Of a stretch of DNA of 34,838 nucleotides, positions 28,658 through 34,838 are shown piece by piece. The notes under the pieces were generated by a model. It saw only the letters and a list, made by a program, of their open reading frames with translations, was not told the DNA's origin and searched no databases. Origin of the DNA: Rhodocyclaceae bacterium (GTDB lineage Bacteria > Pseudomonadota > Gammaproteobacteria > Burkholderiales > Rhodocyclaceae); contig JARRBR010000018.1 of assembly GCA_029982755.1 (NCBI GenBank), positions 1 to 34,838 on the forward strand, read 5' to 3'. Both the position numbers and the translations under genes were made by a program. Numbering within the stretch: position 1 is the stretch's first letter; each line of letters opens with the position of its first letter.

Positions 28658-29170
28658 TCAGCGCGGGGTCTTGAGCGGGTCGGGCAGCTTCAGGGTACCC
28701 GAGTCGGAGAAGCGCATGCCGCCGAGCAGGCCGCCGGCGAGCCGGCCGCGCAGCGCGTAGGGCACCTCGGCCTTGCCCTCGCCCTCGATGACGCCGAGCG
28801 CCTGACGCACGACGGCGATCGCCGACACCGACACCGGGATCTCGATCAGCGTCTCGCCGAAGCGCGGCACGCTGCCGGCGCGGTCGCTGACGCCGGTCGC
28901 GAAGGGGCGGCCGTTGAGGTCGAGATCGAGCGCCAGGCCGTCGAAGTCGATCGCGGTCTCGTTCGGGTTCTGCACCCGCAGCTTGACCTTGAAGCGCATC
29001 TCCATGCCCTCGCCGGGGATGGGCTCGAGGCCGACGACGTTGATGCGCACCGGTTCGCGATGCACCAGGCTGGCGCAGCCGGCGAGGCCGAGCACGAGCA
29101 GGGCGCCGAGCAGCAGCAGGAAGGTGCGCAGGGTGTTCCGGTTCGACGGGGCAGCGACGTCGCAGTGCAT
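28658..29170 (-). CDS. LEA14-like (WHy domain) lipoprotein
   Basis: 170 residues. A lipoprotein signal with hydrophobic stretch and lipobox LAGC (Cys32) follows a basic N-terminus. The mature part has the LEA14/WHy pattern of alternating strands: VRINVVGLEPIPGEGMEMRFKVKLRVQNPNETAIDFDGLALDLDLNGRPFATGVSD has the characteristic NPNE and NGRPFATGVSD segments. Archaeal and plant relatives are desiccation or stress proteins; in bacteria the role is unknown, probably in the periplasm or at a membrane face. It is 38 nt upstream of the crotonase gene on the same strand. Confidence 0.85.
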   Translation of the reverse strand: MHCDVAAPSNRNTLRTFLLLLGALLVLGLAGCASLVHREPVRINVVGLEPIPGEGMEMRFKVKLRVQNPNETAIDFDGLALDLDLNGRPFATGVSDRAGSVPRFGETLIEIPVSVSAIAVVRQALGVIEGEGKAEVPYALRGRLAGGLLGGMRFSDSGTLKLPDPLKTPR

Positions 29171-29258
29171 GGCAGCGGTCTCCAGCGGTGAGCGGGCACG
29201 CCGATGGCGGCGCCTGTGCTGCGATTCTAACAATCCGCCCGGGGAATGCCTGCGGCGC

Positions 29259-29867
29259 TCAGAATCCCGAGCCCGGCTCGCGCAGGAAGGCTGCCTCTTC
29301 TGCGCTGGTCTCCCGCCCGAGCGCGGCGTTGCGGTGGGGAAAGCGGCCGAAGCGCTCGACGATCTCGAGGTGGCGGCGGGCGTAGTCGAGGTAGCCGGCG
29401 AAGGCCGGCTGTGCCGCCGGCTCCACGCTTGCGGCGAGCGCGTCGAACAGGCGCACCGCCTCGCGCTGGTCGGAGAGTTCTTCCGAATGCTCCAGCGGCA
29501 GGTACAGGAACACGCGCTCGATCGGGCGGACGGCGCCATCCAGGCCGAGCCGCAGTGCCTCCTTCGCCCAGCGCAGCGCGAGTACGTCGAAGGCGAAGGC
29601 CGCGGCCTCGCCGCGCCAGATGTTGCGCGGGAACTGGTCGGTCAGCAGGACCAGCGCCAGCCGCCCGCGCACCGAGCCGAGCCAGCCGTCCAGCTCGCCC
29701 ACCGCGGCGCGGCGCACCAGCGGCGTGAAGCGGTCGCGGATCTCGGCATCGACCGCGGGCTGCTTCTTCCACCACAGCGCCGACTGGCGGTCGATGATGT
29801 CGGTCTCCGCCGCGGTGTCGGCCGCGGGGCCGAACCAGAAGGCGTGGATCGTGTCGGGCGTGTCCAT
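29259..29867 (-). CDS. DUF924 family protein
   Basis: 202 residues from the ATG at 29867, which has GGAG 8 nt upstream; an upstream extension is not conserved-looking. Family marks: IHAFWFG at the start, LALVLLTDQFPRNIWRG in the centre, RVFLYLPLEHSEELSDQ, and RFGRFPHRNAALGRET near the end. It is predicted all-helical and TPR-like, cytoplasmic. The function is unknown. It is divergent from the ABC exporter gene, with a 133-nt gap that holds no gene. Confidence 0.9.
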   Translation of the reverse strand: MDTPDTIHAFWFGPAADTAAETDIIDRQSALWWKKQPAVDAEIRDRFTPLVRRAAVGELDGWLGSVRGRLALVLLTDQFPRNIWRGEAAAFAFDVLALRWAKEALRLGLDGAVRPIERVFLYLPLEHSEELSDQREAVRLFDALAASVEPAAQPAFAGYLDYARRHLEIVERFGRFPHRNAALGRETSAEEAAFLREPGSGF

Positions 29868-30000
29868 GCGGGGCTCCGGGGCCGGACGATGTGTGGGAAG
29901 CATAGCCCAGCGGCGTGCCTCTCGTGCTGCGGGCGGCGCGTCGGCGCGCGAACGCATCGCCGTCCGGCGCGCCGCGCACGGATGGCGCAATAATCCCGCC

Positions 30001-31812
30001 ATGCCCCGCGACACCGCTGCCCCTGCCCCGCTCTCCGCCCTGCGCGGCCTGCTGCCCTTCCTGCGTCCCTACCGCGCGCGGGTCGCGCTCGCCTTCGTGC
30101 TGCTGTGCCTGGGCTCGGCGGCGATCCTGGTGGTGCCGCTGGCGTTTCGCGACCTGATCGACGCCGGCTTCGGCGGGTTTGCGGCGGGCGGCGATGCGGT
30201 GCGCGGGGCGGCGGACGGCGGCGGCCTGTTCGGCGCCCAGGGGCTGGACGGGCGCTTCGTCGCGCTGTTCGGCCTCGCGGTGTTCTGGGCGGCGGCGGTG
30301 GCGGCGCGCTATTACATGGTGTCGTGGATCGGCGAGCGCGTGACCGCCGACCTGCGCAGCGCGGTCTATGCCCGTGTGCTGCGCCAGTCGCCGCAGTTCT
30401 TCGAGACCCTGCAGACGGGCGAGGTGCTGTCGCGCCTGACCGGCGACACGACCCTGGTGCAGGCGGTGGTCGGCAGCTCGGTGTCGATGGGCCTGCGCAG
30501 CCTGTTCCAGTTCGCCGGCGGCATGGTGATGCTGGCGGTGACCAGCGCGCAGCTCTTCGGCCTGATCTTCGCGCTGATGGTCGTGCTGGCGCTCCCGATC
30601 GTGCTGATCGGCCGCCGCGTGCGCGCGCTGTCGCGCGAGTCGCAGGACCGCATCGCCGACGCCTCGGCGCTCGCCGGCGAGATCCTCAACGCCATGCCCA
30701 CGGTGCAGGCCTGCATCCAGGAGGATCGCGAGGCCGCGCGCTTCGCGGCGCGCAGCGAGACCGGCTTCCAGGCGGCGGTCCGCCGCACCCGCGTGCGTGC
30801 GCTGCTGACCGCGCTGATCATCACCGCGGTGATGGGCACCATCATCTTCGTGCTGTGGATCGGCGCGCGCCAGGTGCAGGCCGGCACGCTGTCGATGGGC
30901 GAGCTCGGCGCCTTCCTGATCTATGCCGCGCTGGTGGCGGGCGGCGTGGGCACCCTGGCCGAGGTGTGGGGCGACGTGATGCGCGCCAGCGGCGCCACCG
31001 GACGGCTGCTGGAGCTGCTGCATGCCGAGCCGGCGATCCGCGATCCGGGAACGGCTTTGCCGCCAGCCGCGTCCGCCGAGGCGGGAATCGAACTCGAACA
31101 CGTGGTCTTCCGCTACCCGGCCCGTTCGGGCGTGCGCGCGCTCGACGACGTGTCGCTGCACATCGCCCCCGGCGAGAGGGTGGCAATGGTCGGCCCCTCC
31201 GGCGCCGGCAAGACCACCCTGTTCCAGCTGCTGCTGCGCTTCTACGAGGCGAGCGACGGGCGTATCCGCATCGGCGGCCGCGACATCCGCGAACTGCCGC
31301 TGCGCAGCCTGCGCGCCGGCATCGCGATCGTCCCGCAGGACCCGGTGATCTTCTCCGCCAGCGCGCTCGACAACATCCGCTACGCCCGTCCCGACGCCGG
31401 CGACGAGGACGTGATCGCCGCCGCGCGTGCCGCGGCCGCCGACGAGTTCATCGCCCGCCTGCCCGAGGGCTACGCCACCTTCCTCGGCGAGCGCGGTACG
31501 CGCCTGTCCGGCGGCCAGCGCCAGCGCATCGCGATCGCGCGCGCGATCCTGAAGGGCTCGCCCATCCTGCTGCTCGACGAGGCCACCAGCGCGCTCGACG
31601 CGGAATCCGAGATCCTCGTGCAGCAGGGTCTGGCGGCAGCGATGGAGGGCCGTACCACGCTGATCATCGCCCATCGCCTGGCGACCGTGCAGAAGGTGGA
31701 TCGCATCGTGGTGATGGACGCCGGACGCATCGTCGAGACCGGAACGCCGGCCGACCTGCGCCGCCAGGGCGGGCTCTATGCGCGCCTGGCGGCGCTGCAG
31801 CTCGAGGCCTGA
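30001..31812 (+). CDS. ABC exporter, MsbA/ABCB-like half-transporter
   Basis: 603 residues. The N-terminal membrane domain (about 20-320) is followed by an ATPase domain with Walker A GPSGAGKT (398-405), signature LSGGQ (502-506) and Walker B LLLDEA (Asp526, Glu527), plus TLIIAHRLATVQ. A fused half-transporter of this kind forms a homodimeric exporter. A Gly/Ala-rich insert sits in the first periplasmic loop region (GFGGFAAGGDAVRGAADG, about 56-74). The substrate is unknown; lipids or drugs are typical. No Shine-Dalgarno is visible; AATAAT lies 6 nt before the ATG, so a leaderless message is possible. Confidence 0.9.
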   Translation: MPRDTAAPAPLSALRGLLPFLRPYRARVALAFVLLCLGSAAILVVPLAFRDLIDAGFGGFAAGGDAVRGAADGGGLFGAQGLDGRFVALFGLAVFWAAAVAARYYMVSWIGERVTADLRSAVYARVLRQSPQFFETLQTGEVLSRLTGDTTLVQAVVGSSVSMGLRSLFQFAGGMVMLAVTSAQLFGLIFALMVVLALPIVLIGRRVRALSRESQDRIADASALAGEILNAMPTVQACIQEDREAARFAARSETGFQAAVRRTRVRALLTALIITAVMGTIIFVLWIGARQVQAGTLSMGELGAFLIYAALVAGGVGTLAEVWGDVMRASGATGRLLELLHAEPAIRDPGTALPPAASAEAGIELEHVVFRYPARSGVRALDDVSLHIAPGERVAMVGPSGAGKTTLFQLLLRFYEASDGRIRIGGRDIRELPLRSLRAGIAIVPQDPVIFSASALDNIRYARPDAGDEDVIAAARAAAADEFIARLPEGYATFLGERGTRLSGGQRQRIAIARAILKGSPILLLDEATSALDAESEILVQQGLAAAMEGRTTLIIAHRLATVQKVDRIVVMDAGRIVETGTPADLRRQGGLYARLAALQLEA

Positions 31813-31935
31813 GCGGCCCCCGTGGGGGGGCGCGGTCAGCCGGCGCGCCGGGGTGCGGCTTCCGCCCGCTGCCTTGGCGCGGCCCTCGCAGGGCGGCAGC
31901 GCGGCGCGGCCCGCTGCAGGGGGTCTCCGGCCGGG
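31813..31935. other. Convergent intergenic region with GC-rich hairpin
   Basis: 123 nt between the ABC exporter and the ligase genes. A G/C hairpin at about 31816-31831 (GCCCCCGTGGGGGGGC) lacks a T-tract and is a weak terminator candidate. The rest is GC-rich with no gene seen. Confidence 0.4.
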
Positions 31936-32910
31936 CTACGGCAGCGTGCGCTCGCGCAGGTAGCGCGGAAAACGCGGCTGGCCCGCCGGGGTGAGCTCGC
32001 GGTAGCGGTAGGTGACCAGCGCGCCGATCGGCGGCGGTGCGGCGCGGGTCTCGTCGGTGAGGCCGCTGCCGATGCGGAAGCGGCGGCCGTCGTCCGCCTC
32101 CACCACGAGCGAGCCCACCTTGCCCTGCAGCCGGCCCTTGCCGGGGACGTAGCCGATCACGCGTGCCTCTGCGTCCTGCCACGGGGTCAGCTTGAGCAGG
32201 GCCGCGCTGCGCCCGGGCTGCCAGCGGGCGTCGGCGCGGTGCAGCATCAGGCCCTCGCCGCCGGCGGCGACGATCTCGTCGAGCAGGCGCTGCAGGGCGG
32301 CGCGATCGGGGACGCGGTGCTGCGGAATCGTCTGCAGCCAGGGCGCTCCGGCGGCCGCGACGATGGCATGCAGGGCCTGCAGGCGGGCGCTGAAGTCACC
32401 CGTGCCCCCGGGCGCGTCGAAGAGCATGTAGCGCACCGCGCGCCACGCCGGATCCTGCGGGTCCTCCCGGCGGATCAGGCCGGACAGTTCGTCGAAGCGT
32501 CCCCGACCGATCCACAGCTCGCCGTCCAGCGGTGTGGCCGGCAGCGCCGCCAGGAACCAAGCCGGGGCGACGATCTCGCGCCCGCTGCGAAAGCGCAGCT
32601 GCCGGCCATCCCACAGCGCACGCACGCCGTCGAGCTTCTCGCTGACCCAGTAGCCTGCGGGGTCGATGGTGTCGGTGTAGCGCTGGGCGAGCATCGCCGG
32701 CGCGCTGCTCTCCGCGGTGGCGTGGCTTGCCGGCGCGGCGAGGCAAAGTGCGAGCGCGGTCGCGGACAGTGCGAGCGCCCTGGCGAAGCGCCGGGCTACC
32801 GGACGCGCCGGCAGTTCCGGTACGCGCGTGGGGCCCGGCACGCGTGTGGGGCGTTCATGCGGCTGCGAAGTGTCTGGTCCGTGGTGCCACGGGGGTGCGG
32901 GAGCGGGCAT
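31936..32910 (-). CDS. Secreted ATP-dependent DNA ligase (Lig E type)
   Basis: 324 residues from the ATG at 32910 (GAGG about 10 nt upstream). A Pro/Arg-rich N-terminus leads into a hydrophobic export signal, ARALALSATALALCLAAPASHA (about 43-64). The adenylation domain then starts with VSEKLDGVRALWDGR, giving the nucleophile Lys92. Motif III is at DGELWIGRGR, motif IV at EGLMLHR and motif V at LLKLTPWQDAEARVIGY. The OB domain has VGSLVVEADDGRRFRIGSGL. The minimal size (no N- or C-terminal accessory domain) and export signal match Lig E enzymes of Neisseria and Haemophilus. Those are periplasmic or extracellular and act on external or incoming DNA. It has its own good promoter. Confidence 0.87.
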   Translation of the reverse strand: MPAPAPPWHHGPDTSQPHERPTRVPGPTRVPELPARPVARRFARALALSATALALCLAAPASHATAESSAPAMLAQRYTDTIDPAGYWVSEKLDGVRALWDGRQLRFRSGREIVAPAWFLAALPATPLDGELWIGRGRFDELSGLIRREDPQDPAWRAVRYMLFDAPGGTGDFSARLQALHAIVAAAGAPWLQTIPQHRVPDRAALQRLLDEIVAAGGEGLMLHRADARWQPGRSAALLKLTPWQDAEARVIGYVPGKGRLQGKVGSLVVEADDGRRFRIGSGLTDETRAAPPPIGALVTYRYRELTPAGQPRFPRYLRERTLP

Positions 32911-32939
32911 CTGCAAGCATCCTCGATAATGATGAATGC

Positions 32940-32969
32940 ATTGTAGATGGGGCGCTTCGCCAATGTCAT
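32940..32969 (-). promoter_or_regulatory. Strong candidate promoter of the ligase gene
   Basis: On the minus strand ATGACA (32969-32964), an 18-nt spacer and TACAAT (32945-32940) precede the ligase ATG by 29 nt. Each hexamer matches 5 of 6 sigma70 consensus bases. It lies in a small AT-rich island in otherwise GC-rich DNA. Confidence 0.6.
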
Positions 32970-33086
32970 GCGAATCGACTGCGCGATCCCTGGCCCGGGT
33001 GCGGGTCCCTGCGAGCGAGGGGGGGGGCGCGTCGATGCGTTTGCGCTGCTGTCGCGCGCCGCCTTGCCGTCGCGCCCGGCGCCGGC

Positions 33087-33932
33087 TCAAGGCCTGCTCG
33101 TTCCCATCGCGGCGGCCACGGGTGCCTTGCGTCGCGGGCGGAACTGGCGGGTGTCGCGGTAGTAGCCCACGGCCTCGTTGTCCGGCGTGACGCCGGGGAT
33201 GCCGAGCAGCGGCAGTGGCGACAGGCTGCGCGGGCTCAGCGCGTCGAGGGTCGCGGCGAGGTGGTCGGCGAGCCAGGCGTCGGTCTCGGCGAGCGCCTGC
33301 GCCATCGGCAGGGCCAGCCAGTCGGGCTCGACCACGCGATGGATCGCCTTCGCGCACAGGCCGACGAAGGGTGCGCGCAACTGATCCCAGCTGCCGTGGC
33401 CGAAGACGAGGAAGCGGGTGGTCTGCAGGAGGCGCGCGCGCCGGTTCCAGAACGCCTCTTCCCATTCGTGCGCCGTCAGCCGCGCGGGAATCTCGGGGTC
33501 GGAGGTCACGACCACGATGCCGCATTCGTCGAACTGGGTCAGCGCGTCGCGCCGTGGCCCGCGGCCGGGCAGGCCGGCGCCTTCGCGGGCGCGCAGTTCG
33601 GCCAGATGGAGGCGGTTGCAGGCCGCTTTTGTGCGCGGCCAGGCGCACCAGGCGAGCGCGTTGAAGAAGTCGTGCCAGTCACCGTGGCGGGTGGGGACTT
33701 CACCGCGCGCGAAGATGCGCTCCTCGTACCCGCCAGGCTCGTCGGTTGGCGGCACGAAGCGGATCGGCGCCCCGCCCCCGCTGCGCGCCTCGGCCGCGGT
33801 CTCGGCGAGCAGGGCGTCGAGTGCCACGTGCGACGGAACCCCGGGCGCGGCGAAGCGGGCGAGCCAGGGCGCGATCGGCTCGAACAACACGCGCCCGGAA
33901 AAGGCGGCCGGGATGTCGTCGACGGTATCCAT
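33087..33932 (-). CDS. DUF3025 family protein
   Basis: 281 residues from the ATG at 33932. Family-like segments: the central FVPPTDEPGGYEERIFARGEVPTRHGDWHDFFNALAW motif (EVPTRHGDWHDFFNALAW is its core), then PRTKAACNRLHL, LTQFDECGIVVVTS, and FGHGSWDQLRAPFVGLCAKAI. Soluble protein, no signal. The function is unknown. It stands alone, with the ligase gene 176 nt downstream on the same strand and a 407-nt repeat-rich region upstream. Confidence 0.85.
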   Translation of the reverse strand: MDTVDDIPAAFSGRVLFEPIAPWLARFAAPGVPSHVALDALLAETAAEARSGGGAPIRFVPPTDEPGGYEERIFARGEVPTRHGDWHDFFNALAWCAWPRTKAACNRLHLAELRAREGAGLPGRGPRRDALTQFDECGIVVVTSDPEIPARLTAHEWEEAFWNRRARLLQTTRFLVFGHGSWDQLRAPFVGLCAKAIHRVVEPDWLALPMAQALAETDAWLADHLAATLDALSPRSLSPLPLLGIPGVTPDNEAVGYYRDTRQFRPRRKAPVAAAMGTSRP

Positions 33933-33983
33933 CTGCGGAATTCTGCCCGTCCTGCAGGCGTCATGGGGCGATCGCGCAAATCG

Positions 33984-34028
33984 AGCAGTCAAACCGAGCG
34001 GTCAAGCGGTCGAGCGGTCGAGTGGCCG
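33984..34028. repeat. Short 8-bp tandem repeat AGCGGTCR
   Basis: AGCGGTCA (33997-34004), AGCGGTCG (34005-34012), AGCGGTCG (34013-34020) and a diverged AGTGGCCG (34021-34028) are contiguous. A diverged copy, AGCAGTCA, lies at 33984-33991. It abuts the long palindrome. Confidence 0.75.
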
Positions 34029-34037
34029 CCTGCGCGA

Positions 34038-34225
34038 GGCCGGGGGGCCGGGGTGGTGGGCGGGGCGACATTCGCGGCCTTCGGCTGCCCTCGGGGCGGG
34101 GTGCCGAAGGGGCGGCGACGCAAACTCGTCGCTGCGCTCCTCGGACATGCGTCGCCTTGTTTCCCCTTCGGCGCCCCGCCCCTCGGCGCTCATGACTTCC
34201 CGCCCGCCACCCCGACCCCCCGGCC
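34038..34225. repeat. Long multi-segment palindrome between leuA and the DUF3025 gene
   Basis: The outer arms 34038-34064 and 34199-34225 pair at 25 of 27 positions. An inner pair 34093-34112 with 34163-34182 matches at 19 of 20 positions, with one T-G wobble. A third pair 34114-34122 with 34148-34156 matches at 9 of 9, leaving a 25-nt loop. The whole could fold into one hairpin of about 188 nt. It lies in a 407-nt gap (33933-34339) with no credible gene. The loop segment AAACTCGTCGCTGCGCTCC resembles a recurrent intergenic repeat of GC-rich betaproteobacteria, as I recall. Confidence 0.8.
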
Positions 34226-34339
34226 AGATCAGCCTCGCCGCGGGTCCGCCTCAGTTACGCGCTGCATCCAGTCCCAGACGAAGCTGCGGCATGGGTCGAT
34301 TGCAGGACACGCCGTTCGACCCCGCCCGTGACCCTGTCC

Positions 34340-34838
34340 TCAGGCCGCGCGCACCGCCGGCGCCGCGTCGAGCGCCGGCTGCAGCCGATTGACCCCGCTG
34401 ACGATGGCGCGGATGGAGGCGGTGACGATGTTGCTGTCGACGCCCACGCCGTAGCGGTCGCCGCCCTGCCCGCCGGCCTCGGTGAGTTCGAGGAAGGCGC
34501 AGGCCTGGGCGTTGCCGCCGTCCTCGCTGGGGGCGATCGAGCGCTCCTCGAAGCTGCGCACCTGGACGTCGATGCCGGCGCCGCGCAGGGCGTGGATGGC
34601 GGCGTCGATCGGGCCGTTGCCCTCGCCGACGAGCAGGTGGCGGGTGGCGCCGATCTCGACGATCAGGCGGATGCCCTGGGCTGCGCCGTGCTCGAAGAGG
34701 TGGTGCTCGACATAGCGCACCGGCTCGACGCTGTCGAGGTAGGTGGCGCGGAAGAGGTCCCAGATCGCCGCCGCCGACATCTCGCCGCCGGTGGCGTCGG
34801 TGACCTGCTGCACCTCGCGCGAGAACTCCACCTGCAGG
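34340..34838 (-). CDS. leuA: 2-isopropylmalate synthase, C-terminal part (cut by window edge)
   Basis: The last 166 codons. The first visible part is the end of the catalytic/linker region (VEFSREVQQVTDATGGEMSA, then IWDLFRATYLDSVEPVRY). The rest is the leucine-sensing regulatory domain, including LLVGEGNGPIDAAIHALRGAG and the closing GVGVDSNIVTASIRAIVSGVNRL. The wording fits the longer type 2 (yeast-like) LeuA. It catalyses the first committed step of leucine biosynthesis, with feedback inhibition through this domain. The apparent internal start at 34831 is an in-frame Val codon, not the gene start. Confidence 0.93.
   Translation of the reverse strand, partial: LQVEFSREVQQVTDATGGEMSAAAIWDLFRATYLDSVEPVRYVEHHLFEHGAAQGIRLIVEIGATRHLLVGEGNGPIDAAIHALRGAGIDVQVRSFEERSIAPSEDGGNAQACAFLELTEAGGQGGDRYGVGVDSNIVTASIRAIVSGVNRLQPALDAAPAVRAA

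Noticed and set aside
34002-34193. Small leftward open frame in the palindrome region
   Set aside because: It is a by-product of the repeat; the translated text resembles spurious peptides from intergenic repeats and has no ribosome site.

Overview
The window is very GC-rich, gene-dense chromosomal DNA from a betaproteobacterium, most likely the Rhodocyclales/Zoogloeaceae (Thauera/Azoarcus-like). This rests on the gene families, the high GC, the def-fmt-htpX run divergent from a LysM-dprA-smg-topB run, and REP-type and GC-rich palindromic intergenic repeats. The genus is inferred. I found no rRNA, tRNA, CRISPR array, insertion sequence or prophage. A leftward HtrA/Deg protease is cut by the left edge and a leftward leuA by the right edge.

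Layout. (1) 1-2.2 kb, envelope and peroxide stress: a Deg-type periplasmic protease diverges from oxyR, which is followed by dps. (2) 2.2-7.85 kb, leftward: LysM lipid/wall-associated protein, dprA, smg and topB; dprA and smg both appear to use TTG starts. A REP doublet lies between dps and topB. (3) 8.0-10.4 kb, rightward: def, fmt (1-nt overlap), htpX. (4) 10.45-12.36 kb: a stand-alone TIR-receiver fusion gene, divergent from tpx (thiol peroxidase). (5) 12.37-18.9 kb, leftward: a LuxR-type regulator with a degenerate receiver, a PilZ protein, a 616-residue Gly-Gly-X/Gly-X-Y repeat protein with a type I secretion-like C-terminus, then the ABC and HlyD components of a type I secretion system. 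(6) 19.1-21.0 kb: a B12-binding-type radical SAM enzyme with CX4CX2C spacing. (7) 21.2-26.3 kb: AGCS symporter, aspartase and type I asparaginase form a leftward amino-acid catabolic operon, divergent from an HTH regulator. (8) 26.3-29.9 kb, leftward: DUF924 protein, LEA14-like lipoprotein, crotonase-fold protein, AMP nucleosidase. (9) 30.0-34.8 kb: MsbA-like ABC exporter, a secreted ATP-dependent DNA ligase (Lig E type), a DUF3025 protein, a long palindromic repeat region and the 3' end of leuA.

How the genes work together. OxyR, Dps and Tpx form a peroxide-defence theme. The asparaginase-aspartase-symporter set would take up an amino acid and convert asparagine to aspartate and then fumarate. 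The PilZ protein, Gly-rich secreted protein and T1SS look like a c-di-GMP-linked surface or biofilm system, and are the most coherent accessory system here. The TIR-receiver fusion is the other strong candidate for undescribed biology. DprA and the exported ligase both relate to DNA uptake or extracellular DNA, but they are far apart and a link is only a suggestion.
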